Source: Kutzneria buriramensis (lineage in GTDB: Bacteria > Actinomycetota > Actinomycetes > Mycobacteriales > Pseudonocardiaceae). Taken from it: a stretch of DNA of 64,000 nt. Under the pieces are notes generated by a model, which ran no database searches, was not told where the DNA came from, and worked only from the letters and a program-made list of their open reading frames with translations. This document shows positions 7,485 to 15,675 of the stretch, in pieces. The stretch lies in the NCBI RefSeq assembly GCF_003387475.1, contig NZ_QUNO01000008.1, positions 1-64,000 on the forward strand, written 5' to 3'. Each line of letters begins with the position of its first letter. The stretch's first letter is position 1. The translations under genes and the position numbers were made by a program.

Positions 7485-8363
7485 TCACACCGCCGTGAGC
7501 TTGCCCGGGTTGACCATCCACATCACCTCGTCGATGCGGCCGGCCGAGCCGGCCACCGTGACCACGCCGATCAGCTCGCCGCCCCGCCGCATCGTCATCG
7601 CGTACACACCGTTGACGACCGTCGTCGCGACCTCGATGCCGTCCCAGAACGTGCCGCTGCCCCAGGCCGCGACCAGCTTCGCCACGGTGGTGACGCCGGT
7701 GACCACGACCTTCGCCGCGCGGGCCACGCCACCGCCGTCGGCGTAGTTGACCACGTCGGCCGCGAGCAGGTCCTCCAGCGCGGACAGGTCGCCGGCCTGC
7801 GCCGCCGCGACGAACGCGGCCAGCAGCCGCCGCTGCTCGGTCGGATCGACCGGCGCGCGACGCTCGGCGGCGAGGTGCTTGCGCGCCCGGCTCACGTACT
7901 GCCGCGCGGTGACCTCGGTCGTCTGCACGATCTCGGCGATCTGGCTGTACGGATAGTCGAACGCCTCCCGCAGCACGTACGCGGCGCGCTCGGTCGGCGT
8001 GAGCTTTTCCAGCAGCAGCAACACCGCCAGCTCCAGCGCGGCGGCGCGCTCGGCGCCCAGAGCCGGGTCGGCCGAGGTGTCCACCGGCTCCGGCAGCCAC
8101 GGCCCGACGTAGCTTTCCCTTCTGGCGTAAGCGGTCTGCGTGGCGTTGATGGCCAGCCGGGTGGTCGTGGTGGCCAGGTACGCGGCCGGGTTCTCCACCA
8201 CCGACCGGTCGCAGGTCTGCCACCGCACCCACACTTCCTGCAACAGGTCCTCGGCGTCGACCGCGCTACCCAGCATGCGGTAGGCGATGCCGAAGAGACG
8301 GGGCCGCACCGCCGCGAACACCGCGGCCGCGTCGTCCAGGGTCGAGGCGCCGGTCGTGCCCAT
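7485..8363 (-). CDS. ECF41-family RNA polymerase sigma factor
   Basis: A 292-residue extracytoplasmic-function sigma factor with region 2 (LFGIAYRMLGSAVDAEDLLQEVW), region 4 (PYSQIAEIVQTTEVTARQYVSRARKHL) and a C-terminal SnoaL-like extension. The three ECF41 signatures are visible: WLPEP between the sigma regions, DGGG in the extension, and NPGKL (variant of NPDKL) at the end. In ECF41 proteins the fused C-terminal domain replaces a separate anti-sigma factor and modulates activity. ATG 8363 has a purine-rich GGGGAGCGGGA upstream. The neighbours at 8500, 9066 and 10433 all carry ECF41-type promoters, so they are its likely targets. Confidence 0.92.
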   Translation of the reverse strand: MGTTGASTLDDAAAVFAAVRPRLFGIAYRMLGSAVDAEDLLQEVWVRWQTCDRSVVENPAAYLATTTTRLAINATQTAYARRESYVGPWLPEPVDTSADPALGAERAAALELAVLLLLEKLTPTERAAYVLREAFDYPYSQIAEIVQTTEVTARQYVSRARKHLAAERRAPVDPTEQRRLLAAFVAAAQAGDLSALEDLLAADVVNYADGGGVARAAKVVVTGVTTVAKLVAAWGSGTFWDGIEVATTVVNGVYAMTMRRGGELIGVVTVAGSAGRIDEVMWMVNPGKLTAV

Positions 8364-8398
8364 GCTTCCCGCTCCCCTTCGCCGTCGGAACGCGGCTG

Positions 8399-8441
8399 GG
8401 CCGGGTGGCGCACCGCTCTCGCAGCGTACGCCCACCCGGCC
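8399..8441 (-). repeat. 10-bp inverted repeat upstream of the ECF41 gene
   Basis: Arms at 8399-8408 and 8432-8441 are perfectly complementary with a 23-base loop. On the minus strand a TACGCT hexamer (8428-8423) sits in the loop and could be a -10 box for the sigma gene. The structure could be an operator around its promoter or simply chance in GC-rich DNA. The remaining bases between 8442 and 8499 show nothing I can support. Confidence 0.3.
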
Positions 8442-8499
8442 GCCTTCCCCGTCCCGACGGATCATCCGTTGGGCTGATCCGCCTTGCGCCGCAGCGTTT

Positions 8500-8925
8500 T
8501 CACGGCCGCGGTGCGCGCCGGTCCTTGCGCGCCTCGAGTTCCTCCTCGGGCACCGGGATCAGCATCGGCTGACCGGGCACGCAGAACATGGTGACGACGA
8601 ACATCGACTCCTCGTCGTCCAGGGCGTTGGCGTCCTGGTAGTGGATGACGTCGCCGCCCGGCTCCCAGAACGTCTCGCCGGGCCTGACCACCCGCTCCGG
8701 CTCGCCCTCCAGCTCGAACCGCAGCGCCCCCTTGAGGACGTAGCCGTAGGCGGGGCCGGGGTGGCGGTGCGGCACCGCGCCGGGGCTACCGGGTGGCAGC
8801 GTGACCAGGATCGTCATCGCCTCGGCCTTCTCGTGGATCTGCGGGACGCCCGCCACGGTCGAGACCACCTCCAGCTTCGGCGGCGGGCCGCCGGGGCGGA
8901 AGATGCTCGGATCATCGTGTGTCAT
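8500..8925 (-). CDS. cupin domain protein
   Basis: A 141-residue single-domain cupin. The metal-binding motif 1 appears as PHRHPGPAYGYVLKGALRFELEGE at about residues 52-75, and motif 2 as PGETFWEPGGDVIHY. The histidines in HRH, the glutamate-equivalent position and the HY histidine would form the metal site. Function may be sensing or dioxygenase/isomerase-like; the substrate is unknown. ATG 8925 is reached by an ECF41-like promoter at 9000-8974. Downstream on the same strand, 136 bp away, is the sigma factor itself, which suggests that cupin transcription may also feed the sigma gene. Confidence 0.85.
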   Translation of the reverse strand: MTHDDPSIFRPGGPPPKLEVVSTVAGVPQIHEKAEAMTILVTLPPGSPGAVPHRHPGPAYGYVLKGALRFELEGEPERVVRPGETFWEPGGDVIHYQDANALDDEESMFVVTMFCVPGQPMLIPVPEEELEARKDRRAPRP

Positions 8926-8973
8926 GCTCACTGCCTGACCGCCTTCCGGGGCGTGGACTCCTACGACAGTCAT

Positions 8974-9000
8974 GACCGGGCAGGCCCCGGATCTGTGACG
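8974..9000 (-). promoter_or_regulatory. ECF41-type promoter of the cupin gene
   Basis: On the minus strand CGTCACA (9000-8994) is followed after exactly 16 bases by GGTC (8977-8974). This matches the published ECF41 target pattern TGTCACA-N16-CGTC in all but one base of each box. The start codon of the cupin gene lies 48 bp downstream. Confidence 0.6.
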
Positions 9001-9030
9001 GAGACGCCGGTCACGTTCCCGGCCCGCCGT

Positions 9031-9057
9031 TGTCACACCCCGGGTGGCTGTGTTGTC
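9031..9057 (+). promoter_or_regulatory. ECF41-type promoter of the NDH-2-like gene
   Basis: A perfect TGTCACA at 9031-9037 is followed after 16 bases by TGTC at 9054-9057. Transcription would start almost at the ATG at 9066, so the mRNA may be leaderless. It lies back to back with the cupin promoter, giving a divergent pair within 84 bp. Confidence 0.65.
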
Positions 9058-9065
9058 CACCTGGT

Positions 9066-10397
9066 ATGAAGCGCATCCTGATCGTGGGCGGCGGGTATGC
9101 GGGCTTCTACGCCGCCTGGAAGCTGGGCAAACGATTGCGGCCGGGCGAGGCCGAGCTGGTCGTCGTCGACCCCCGGCCGTACCTGACCTACCAGCCGTTC
9201 CTGCCGGAGGTGCTGGCCGGCTCGATCGAGGCACGGCACGCCGCGGTGTCCATGCGCCGGCACCTGCGCCGCGCGAAGATCATCGCCGGGCGGGTGACGG
9301 TGGTCGACCACGCGCGGCGGTCGGTGACCGTGCAGCCGCCGGACGGAGACGCCTTCGAGGTCGGCTACGACCTGATCGTGGTCACCGCGGGCGCGGTGAC
9401 GCGACGGTTCCCGGTGCCCGGCATCGTCGAGCGGGCGATCGGGTTGAAGCACGTCGAAGAGGCGGTGGCCGTCCGCGACAGCCTCCTGACCTCCTTCGAC
9501 CGGGCCGCCGTGCTGCCGCCGGGGGCGATGCGGCAGAGACTGCTCACCGTCACGTTCGTCGGCGGCGGCTTCTCCGGCGTGGAGGGCTTCGGCGAGCTGC
9601 TGTCGCTGGCGACGGCACTGCTCAAGAAGTACCCGGAGATCACCCGTGACGAGCTGCGGTTCCACCTCGTCGAGGCGTCGGACCGCATTCTGCCCGAGGT
9701 GTCGCCGGAAGCGGGGCGCTGGGTGGTGCGGTCGCTCGAGGGTCGCGGCGGCGAGGTTCACCTGAACACGGTCGTCAAGTCCGCTGTGGACGGTCACGTG
9801 GTGCTGTCGAACGGCGTCGAGTTCGACACGGAGCTGATCGTCTGGACCGCCGGCAACGACGCCAATCCCGTGGTGCGCAAGCACACCGACCTGCCGATCA
9901 CCGAGCGCGGGCTGGTCGTCGTTCGGGCCGATCTGCGAGTCGGGACGGACGTGGAGGCCGTGCCGGACGCCTGGGCCGCCGGCGACGACGCCGCCGTGCC
10001 GGATGTCGTCCACGGCGGATACACCGTGCCGAACGCGCAGCACGCCGTCCGGCAAGGAAAGCTGTTGGCCCGCAACATCGCCGCGTCGCTGCGGGGCCGC
10101 AAGGTGAGGCCGTACGCGCACCACGGCCTCGGATCCGTTGCCACGCTGGGCATCGGCCGCGGCATCTTCCAGTACAAGAAGATCACGATCAAGGGGTTGC
10201 CGGCGTGGCTGATGCACCGCGGCTACCACGTGCTCGCCGTGCCGACCTGGGAACGCAAGGTGCGGGTGCTCGCCGTCTGGCTGACCGCCGCGCTGTTCGG
10301 ACGGGACATCGTCTCGCTGGCGTCGGTGGAACATCCGCGGGACGCCTTCGTCGGTGGCGGCGAACCTGTCACACATGAGACGGCTGCCCGGTCTTGA
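9066..10397 (+). CDS. NAD(P)/FAD-dependent oxidoreductase (type II NADH dehydrogenase-like)
   Basis: A 443-residue two-dinucleotide-binding-domain flavoprotein. The FAD motif GGGYAGFYAAWKLG occupies residues 7-20, the NADH motif GGGFSGVEGFGELL lies near 164, and the C-terminal FAD contact AAGDDAAVPD near 312. Order and length match NDH-2 enzymes, which pass electrons from NADH to quinone at the inner face of the membrane without pumping protons. A C-terminal amphipathic and hydrophobic segment (KGLPAWLMHRGYHVL, then VWLTAALFGRDIV) fits membrane association. Its promoter matches the ECF41 consensus, so it is probably induced by the adjacent sigma factor. Confidence 0.88.
   Translation: MKRILIVGGGYAGFYAAWKLGKRLRPGEAELVVVDPRPYLTYQPFLPEVLAGSIEARHAAVSMRRHLRRAKIIAGRVTVVDHARRSVTVQPPDGDAFEVGYDLIVVTAGAVTRRFPVPGIVERAIGLKHVEEAVAVRDSLLTSFDRAAVLPPGAMRQRLLTVTFVGGGFSGVEGFGELLSLATALLKKYPEITRDELRFHLVEASDRILPEVSPEAGRWVVRSLEGRGGEVHLNTVVKSAVDGHVVLSNGVEFDTELIVWTAGNDANPVVRKHTDLPITERGLVVVRADLRVGTDVEAVPDAWAAGDDAAVPDVVHGGYTVPNAQHAVRQGKLLARNIAASLRGRKVRPYAHHGLGSVATLGIGRGIFQYKKITIKGLPAWLMHRGYHVLAVPTWERKVRVLAVWLTAALFGRDIVSLASVEHPRDAFVGGGEPVTHETAARS
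10367..10393 (+). promoter_or_regulatory. ECF41-type promoter of the NmrA-like gene
   Basis: TGTCACA at 10367-10373 is followed after 16 bases by GGTC at 10390-10393, the third copy of this arrangement in 1.4 kb. It overlaps the end of the upstream flavoprotein gene. A ribosome-binding site GGGAAGGGAC lies between it and ATG 10433. Confidence 0.65.
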
Positions 10398-10432
10398 CTG
10401 GTGAGCAACGCGAGAAGCGGGAAGGGACAACC

Positions 10433-11185
10433 ATGAAGATCGTGGTCATCGGGGGCACCGGCCTGATCGGCTCGAACGCCGTGAAGAAGCTGAACGAACA
10501 CGGCCACGAGGCGGTGCCGGCCGCGCCCAGCACCGGCGTGAACACGCTGACCGGCGAGGGGCTCAAGGAGGCGCTCCAGGGCGCGGACGTGCTGGTGGAC
10601 GTCTCCAACTCGCCGTCGTTCGCCGACGACGACGTGATGAACTTCTTCACCACGTCCACCACCAACCTCATCGCCGCGGCCAAGGACGCCGGCGTCGGGC
10701 ACTACGTGGCGCTGTCCATCGTCGGCACCGACCGGGAGGCCGAGGTCGGCTACTACCGGGCCAAGGTCGCCCAGGAGCAGCTGATCCGGAACTCCGAGCT
10801 GCCGCACACCATCGTGCGCGCCACCCAGTTCTTCGAGTTCGCCGGTTCCATCGCCGACACCTGCACCGTCGACGGCGAGGTCCGGCTGCCGCACGTCAGC
10901 GCCCAGCCGATGGCCGCCGACGACGTGTCCACCGCCGTCGCGCGCACCGCGGCCGGCGAGCCGTTCAACGGCATCTTCGAGGTCGCCGGCCCCGAGCCGA
11001 TGCCGGTGGACGTGTGGATCCGCACCGTGCTCGAGTGGCGTCAGGACCCCCGCAAGGTGGTCGCCGACGCCGACGCCCTGTTCTTCGGCGGCCGTCCGGG
11101 GCAGACCGCCCTGCTGCCCGGTCCGGACGCCCGTCTGGCGCAGACCCGCCTCGCGGCCTGGCTCGCAGCCGACCGCAAGGCGTGA
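10433..11185 (+). CDS. NAD(P)H-binding NmrA/SDR family protein
   Basis: A 250-residue atypical SDR. The nucleotide-binding motif GGTGLIGSNAVKKL starts at residue 7. Further family features are the VDVSNSPSF segment, the catalytic-region HYVALSIVGTDR and the YYRAKVAQEQLI helix, where a tyrosine-lysine pair is retained. ECF41 sigma factors are known to sit beside carboxymuconolactone decarboxylases, oxidoreductases or epimerases, and this epimerase-like protein fits that role. ATG 10433 has a good Shine-Dalgarno sequence. The gene ends before a strong hairpin terminator. Confidence 0.88.
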   Translation: MKIVVIGGTGLIGSNAVKKLNEHGHEAVPAAPSTGVNTLTGEGLKEALQGADVLVDVSNSPSFADDDVMNFFTTSTTNLIAAAKDAGVGHYVALSIVGTDREAEVGYYRAKVAQEQLIRNSELPHTIVRATQFFEFAGSIADTCTVDGEVRLPHVSAQPMAADDVSTAVARTAAGEPFNGIFEVAGPEPMPVDVWIRTVLEWRQDPRKVVADADALFFGGRPGQTALLPGPDARLAQTRLAAWLAADRKA

Positions 11186-11242
11186 TCCGCGCCGGCGCGG
11201 GCGGTGGCGGACCCACGACCGCCGCCGCCCGCGCGAAGTGAC

Positions 11243-11280
11243 CCGCACGGGTGGCGTCCCTCCATGCGCCACCCGTGCGG
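11243..11280. terminator. bidirectional hairpin terminator
   Basis: Perfect 14-bp arms at 11243-11256 and 11267-11280 with a 10-base loop lie between the converging NmrA-like gene and the DUF3500 gene. The absence of a clear U-tract is usual for actinobacterial terminators. Confidence 0.75.
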
Positions 11281-11282
11281 CC

Positions 11283-12410
11283 CTATGCCGAGTGGTGCTC
11301 GGCCAGGTGCCGGGCCAGGACGTCGTCGCCGAAGTCGCCCTCGGGGTCCCGCCACACCGAATGCACGTGGTTCACGTTCCGCTGCGTGTTGTCGTACTCG
11401 GCGAGCAGCCGCGGACCCTGCAGCCGGTAGTAGTGCGGCTGCCCGGGCTCGACCCCGCCCGCCCACGCGAAGTGCACGTCGAGCAGCCGGTCGCCGGCGA
11501 ACTTCGCCGCCTCCCGCGCGGCCAGCTCGTCCGGCACCCGCCCGAGGAACACCATGAGCAGGGCTCGCACCTGTTCCCGCTGCTCCGGTGACAGGTCCGC
11601 CGCCGGCACCCCCTTCGGCGCGGCCGTCAGCGACACCTCCTCGTGGTGCCGGGGCTGCATCCCGGCGTTGGCCTCGGCCCGGCGCTGGATCTCCTCCACC
11701 GAGTCGGCCAGCCGCGGCTCGGTGAACCGCCCGCGCCACACGTCCGGCAGCCGCATCGCGGTGTCGCCGTCCCCGACCCGGGCCCGGTTGCCGGTGACGA
11801 TGTCCACCGGCGCCACCGAGCTGATCACCGCCCGTGCGGCCAGCTCGTCGTTCAGCGAGCGAACCAGGTCCCGCCCGAGGTCCTCCACCGCCCCCAGCGG
11901 CCGCAGCAGATGGCCGCCGAGCAGCGGCGACGCCGCCGGGTCGGCGCCCAGGAAGCACGGCGTGCTGGCCTGCACCTCACCGTCCGCGACCAGGTGCTGC
12001 ACCGACACGTGGTGCCCGCCGAACCGCCACGACCAGGGGCCGCGCAGCGTCGGCGTGCCGAAGACCCGCAGGTAGTACAGCTGCGGGTCGCGGCCGCGCT
12101 CCCGGCCCCAGTCCACCCGCCAGCCCTCCAGCCGGTCGAGCACGTTCTCCAGGCCCATGATCGTCGACGCCGTCACGAAACCCGCCGTCGACAGGCCGGT
12201 GGCGACCAGCCGCATCGCCAGCTGCTGCTGCGCCGGCCGCATCCGGGTCAGCGGCAGACCGCCGTGGTCGGTCGGCGTGTAGAACCAGCGGTGTCTTTCC
12301 TCCTCCGCCGGCCACGGCCAGGCGCCGGCGGCGCGCTGCTCGTCGTCCAGACTGTCCAGCCAGGCCGAGGCCGCCTCCACCATGCGCCCGGCCGCGTTCA
12401 GGTCCGTCAC
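11283..12410 (-). CDS. DUF3500 domain-containing protein
   Basis: A 375-residue protein of the DUF3500 family. Recognisable segments are WFYTPTDHGGLPL, MRLVATGLSTAGFV, LYYLRVFGTP followed by WSWRFGGHHVSV, FLGADPA, and the C-terminal HVHSVWRDPEGDFG. The histidines in GGHH and HVH suggest a metal site. No biochemical role is established for the family. GTG 12410 is the likely start. The gene is divergent from a TetR gene with a palindrome between them, so it is a candidate TetR target. Confidence 0.85.
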   Translation of the reverse strand: MTDLNAAGRMVEAASAWLDSLDDEQRAAGAWPWPAEEERHRWFYTPTDHGGLPLTRMRPAQQQLAMRLVATGLSTAGFVTASTIMGLENVLDRLEGWRVDWGRERGRDPQLYYLRVFGTPTLRGPWSWRFGGHHVSVQHLVADGEVQASTPCFLGADPAASPLLGGHLLRPLGAVEDLGRDLVRSLNDELAARAVISSVAPVDIVTGNRARVGDGDTAMRLPDVWRGRFTEPRLADSVEEIQRRAEANAGMQPRHHEEVSLTAAPKGVPAADLSPEQREQVRALLMVFLGRVPDELAAREAAKFAGDRLLDVHFAWAGGVEPGQPHYYRLQGPRLLAEYDNTQRNVNHVHSVWRDPEGDFGDDVLARHLAEHHSA

Positions 12411-12447
12411 GCCTTCGAACCTTGGTCAGAATCGGCCTAGACTGTAT

Positions 12448-12463
12448 CCGGACTCCGTTCCGG
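12448..12463. promoter_or_regulatory. inverted repeat in the DUF3500/TetR divergent promoter
   Basis: CCGGA at 12448-12452 and TCCGG at 12459-12463 form a perfect inverted repeat around six bases, centred between the two divergent start codons. It is a plausible operator for the TetR protein encoded at 12489. Confidence 0.45.
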
Positions 12464-12488
12464 TTAGGCGGAGCCGGGAAGGGACACG

Positions 12489-13034
12489 GTGCCGGAACAG
12501 CGCCGCAAGCTGCGGGCGGACGCGCAGCGCAACGAGGACCGCCTGCTGGTCGCGGCGGCCGCGGCCTTCGGCCGGGACGGCGCGAACGCCTCGGTCAAGG
12601 ACATCGCCCGCGAGGCCGGGGTCGGCATCGGCACCCTCTACCGGCGGTTCCCGTCCAAGGAGCTGCTGATCGAGGCGACCTACCGCCACGAGGTGCGGCG
12701 CCTGTGCGACGCGGCCCCGGACCTGGCGGCGGAGCTGCCGCCGGTCGAGGCCCTGCGGACGTGGATGGAGCGGTTCATCGACTTCATGGCGACCAAGTAC
12801 GGCATGGGCGACGTGCTGCGGGTGGTGCTGACCGACGAGGGTGAGCGGCTGGAGACCCGGGCGATGTTGGCCGGGGCCATCGCCTCGCTGATCACCGTCG
12901 AGGTCCGGCCCGGGGTCGACGCCGACGACGTGCTGCTGGCCCTGGGCGGCATCAGCCTCATCGCGACCAGCGAGAACCGGCGCGACCTGGCCGTCCGCCT
13001 GATCGATCTGCTGCTGCACGGGCTGCTCGCGTAA
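12489..13034 (+). CDS. TetR/AcrR family transcriptional regulator
   Basis: A 181-residue repressor with the helix-turn-helix core VAAAAAFGRDGANASVKDIAREAGVGIGTLYRRFPSKELL at about residues 20-60 and a C-terminal SCO1712-like helical domain. GTG 12489 follows a purine-rich GGGAAGGGAC. The likely target is the divergent DUF3500 gene and its own promoter. The ECF sigma gene at 13080 follows on the same strand after 45 bp. Confidence 0.88.
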   Translation: MPEQRRKLRADAQRNEDRLLVAAAAAFGRDGANASVKDIAREAGVGIGTLYRRFPSKELLIEATYRHEVRRLCDAAPDLAAELPPVEALRTWMERFIDFMATKYGMGDVLRVVLTDEGERLETRAMLAGAIASLITVEVRPGVDADDVLLALGGISLIATSENRRDLAVRLIDLLLHGLLA

Positions 13035-13079
13035 CCCGCCTCCGTACTTGTTCACGGGACGGGTGGAGGATGGTGTCGC

Positions 13080-13634
13080 GTGGGCGAGCGTGCACGGCGT
13101 GAGCAGCGGGCGGAGCCGAGGGGGCTGCACCTGGTGGGCGAGGAGGTCTACGCCGACTGGGAAGCGGTCTACCGCGACAACGTCGGCCGGATCCACAAAC
13201 TGATGTACGCCAAGGTCGGCAACCGGCCGGACGCGGAGGATCTCACCACGGAGGTGTTCCTGACGGCGCTCAAGCCGCTGCGGGTCACCGCGACCATCGG
13301 CGAGGTCCGGTCCTACCTGCTGGCGACGGCGCGCACGGTGCTCGCGGACTACTGGCGGCGCACGCTCGGCCGGGAGGTCACGACGCTGGACGAGGAGCTG
13401 GGCATCTCGACGCCGGAGCCGGCGTCGGGCGACCCGAGCGCGCCGGCGCGGGCGGCGGCGATCCTCGCCGCGCTGCCCGAACGCTATCGGCGGATCCTGG
13501 AGCTGCGCTTCCTCGGCGCCTGCTCGATCCGGGAGGCCGCCGCCGAACTGGGGATAACGATCGGCAACGCGAAGGTGCTGCAACACCGGGCGCTTCGGCA
13601 GGCCGCGGCGGTAGCGGAAGGGATGCTGTCGTGA
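13080..13634 (+). CDS. ECF RNA polymerase sigma factor
   Basis: A 184-residue ECF sigma factor with region 2 (WEAVYRDNVGRIHKLMYAKVGNRPDAEDLTTEVFL) at about residues 28-62 and region 4 (LPERYRRILELRFLGACSIREAAAELGITIGNAKVLQHRALRQ) at about 131-174. GTG 13080 is taken as start. It overlaps the next gene by GTGA, a coupling typical of sigma/anti-sigma pairs. The partner gene encodes a membrane-anchored Rieske protein, which suggests that this sigma factor is held by a redox-sensitive partner. Confidence 0.9.
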   Translation: MGERARREQRAEPRGLHLVGEEVYADWEAVYRDNVGRIHKLMYAKVGNRPDAEDLTTEVFLTALKPLRVTATIGEVRSYLLATARTVLADYWRRTLGREVTTLDEELGISTPEPASGDPSAPARAAAILAALPERYRRILELRFLGACSIREAAAELGITIGNAKVLQHRALRQAAAVAEGMLS

Positions 13635-14290
13635 ACACTCCGGTTTGGCGGTATGTCGAGGATCTGCTGCGGCAGCGCAAGCCCCGCCCGTTCAAGGCGA
13701 GCGAGGAGGAGGCCGCCGAGGTGCGGGCGGCGATCCTGCTCAACAGCGCCGACGACGACGGCGAGCCGTCCGAGGACTTCGTCGAGGGGCTGCGGGATCG
13801 GCTGGCGGGCGAGCTGTCGGGGGAGAAGCCCGGGAGCAACCGGCGGCGATTCGTCAAGATCGGCGCCGCGGCCGCCGCGGCAACAGCGGTCGGGGCGGGT
13901 CTCGATCACGTGCTCACGGACGGCCTGACGGCGGCCGCGCCGAAGGAACAGAACCTGGTGCCGGACAACGGGGAGTGGCGTGCGGTCGTCGCCTCCACGG
14001 ACCTGCCGGACGGCGCCGTGCAGGCGTTCGACCTCGGCGCGGTGACGGGTTTTCTGCGGCGCAGCGGGGGACAGGTGAGCGCCGTGTCGGCCATCTGCAC
14101 CCACCTCGGCTGCCGGCTGCGGCTGGACGCCCCGGCGCGGCAGCTGAACTGCCCGTGCCACCGCACGTCGTTCAATGTGGACGGTTCGCTGTCGACGCAC
14201 GAACTCCCGGTCGCCCCGCCGCCGCTGCCGCACATCCTGGTGCGGGAGAACGCCGGCCGGGTCGAGGTGTTCGTGCCGCCGCCGGCGTAA
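13631..14290 (+). CDS. membrane-anchored Rieske [2Fe-2S] protein, putative redox anti-sigma factor
   Basis: A 219-residue protein. Residues 1-65 are cytosolic, acidic and helical. A twin-arginine-like NRRRF precedes an Ala-rich membrane segment at about 76-93. The Rieske fold follows, with cluster ligands in C156-T-H158 and C174-P-C-H177; C161 and C176 can form the disulfide of high-potential Rieske proteins. The GTGA overlap with the sigma gene and the soluble N-terminal part suggest that it binds the sigma factor inside while sensing redox state outside. The anti-sigma role is inferred. Alternatively it is an electron carrier for the cupredoxin downstream. Confidence 0.85.
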   Translation: MNTPVWRYVEDLLRQRKPRPFKASEEEAAEVRAAILLNSADDDGEPSEDFVEGLRDRLAGELSGEKPGSNRRRFVKIGAAAAAATAVGAGLDHVLTDGLTAAAPKEQNLVPDNGEWRAVVASTDLPDGAVQAFDLGAVTGFLRRSGGQVSAVSAICTHLGCRLRLDAPARQLNCPCHRTSFNVDGSLSTHELPVAPPPLPHILVRENAGRVEVFVPPPA

Positions 14291-14311
14291 CCCCGCCCCG
14301 TATCCCTTGGC

Positions 14312-14728
14312 ATGAGGAAACTTCAAGGGGCGAGGGGGATCGTGGTGGTCGGCATGGCGGTCGTCGCGCTCGCCGCGTGCAGCCCGGCCCAGACACCGAC
14401 GGCGCCCAGCCAGTCGATGACCGGCATGTCCATGCCGACCACCACGCAGTCCACAGCGGACGCGGCGGTCGCCACGAACACTGTGGCCATCAAGAACTTC
14501 GCCTTCGACCCGGCGGTGATCACCGTCAAGGCCGGCACCACGGTCACCTGGACCAACTCCGACCAGGACCCGCACACCGTCACCAGCGACGGCAAGGCCG
14601 GCCCGCTCAACTCGAAGCCGCTCAACCAGGGCGACACCTACCAGTACACGTTCACCGTGCCCGGCACGTTCTCGTACCTGTGCACCATCCACCCGTTCAT
14701 GACCGCCACCGTGACGGTGACGCCGTGA
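14312..14728 (+). CDS. cupredoxin-domain lipoprotein
   Basis: A 138-residue exported protein with lipobox LAAC (lipidated Cys23), a Met-rich stretch MTGMSMP that could collect copper, and a plastocyanin/azurin-like domain. The four type-1 copper ligands are visible: H88 in DPHTV and C124, H127 and M130 in LCTIHPFM. It probably carries one electron at the outer face of the membrane. It lies 21 bp after the Rieske gene and overlaps the next gene by GTGA, so it belongs to the same operon. No clear ribosome-binding site precedes the ATG. Confidence 0.9.
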   Translation: MRKLQGARGIVVVGMAVVALAACSPAQTPTAPSQSMTGMSMPTTTQSTADAAVATNTVAIKNFAFDPAVITVKAGTTVTWTNSDQDPHTVTSDGKAGPLNSKPLNQGDTYQYTFTVPGTFSYLCTIHPFMTATVTVTP

Positions 14729-15675
14729 GCGACTCCACTGTGGACGAAGAACACGGCATGACCCGGCGGCAGCTGCTGCGCCACACCGCGTGGTTCGGCG
14801 CCGCGGTGGTGCTGACGGTGGCCGGCGGCGAGGTCATCAGCCACATCTCGGACCCGGCCCAGGCCGCCGCCCCGGACCCGCTCGCCGACCCGCACGCGCT
14901 GCGGTTCGTGCAGGTCAGCGACAGCCACATCGGCTTCAAGGGGCCGGCCAACACCGCCGTCGAGCAGTCCTTCGAGCACGCCATCGACCAGGTCAACGCG
15001 CTGCCGTTCCGGCCCGACTTCGTCATGCACACCGGCGATCTCAGCCACCTGTCCACGCCGGCCCAGTTCGACCAGGTCAAGCAGATGATGAGCAAGCTGA
15101 ACACCGGGCACACGCTGACGGTGCCCGGCGAGCACGACTCCGTCGACGACGCCGGCCAGAAGTACCGGGCCGCCTTCGGCGCGGGCACCGCCGGCGACGG
15201 CTGGTACAGCTTCGACATGAAGGGCGTGCACTTCCTGGCCCTGGTCAACACGTTGAGCCTGGAGAAGCTCGGGCACCTCGGCCCGGACCAGCTGGACTTC
15301 ATCCGCTCCGACGTCGCTAAGCTGTCCTCGGACACGCCGATCGTGGTTTTCAGCCACATCCCTTTGTTCGCAATGTATCCCGCGTGGGGCTGGGGCACCG
15401 ACGACGCCGTGCAGGCGCTGTCGTACCTGCGCCGCTTCTCCTCGGTGACCTGCCTGAACGGGCACGTGCACCAGCTGTTCACCAAGACCGAGGGGAACAT
15501 CACCTTCCACAGCGCCACCACCACGGCGTATCCGCTGCCCAAGCCGGGCGTCGGGCCCGCGCCGACGCCGGTCACCCTGCCCGCCGGCAAGCTCGCCGAC
15601 GCCCTCGGCATCCGCGAGGTCGCCTACCGGCCCGGAACCCCGGGCCTCGCCGTGAAGGACGTGAAGCTCGCATGA
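14725..15675 (+). CDS. Tat-exported metallophosphoesterase
   Basis: A 316-residue calcineurin-like phosphoesterase. A Tat signal TRRQLLRHTAWFG follows a 12-residue N-terminal extension from GTG 14725. The metal-site motifs run in order: VSDSHIG (D-x-H), HTGDLSH, PGEHD (Glu in place of the usual Asn of GNHD), FSHIPLF and NGHVHQ. This suggests a dinuclear metal phosphomonoesterase or phosphodiesterase outside the cell. GTGA overlap with the cupredoxin gene and ATGA overlap with the next gene tie it into the ECF-Rieske operon. Confidence 0.9.
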   Translation: MSDSTVDEEHGMTRRQLLRHTAWFGAAVVLTVAGGEVISHISDPAQAAAPDPLADPHALRFVQVSDSHIGFKGPANTAVEQSFEHAIDQVNALPFRPDFVMHTGDLSHLSTPAQFDQVKQMMSKLNTGHTLTVPGEHDSVDDAGQKYRAAFGAGTAGDGWYSFDMKGVHFLALVNTLSLEKLGHLGPDQLDFIRSDVAKLSSDTPIVVFSHIPLFAMYPAWGWGTDDAVQALSYLRRFSSVTCLNGHVHQLFTKTEGNITFHSATTTAYPLPKPGVGPAPTPVTLPAGKLADALGIREVAYRPGTPGLAVKDVKLA

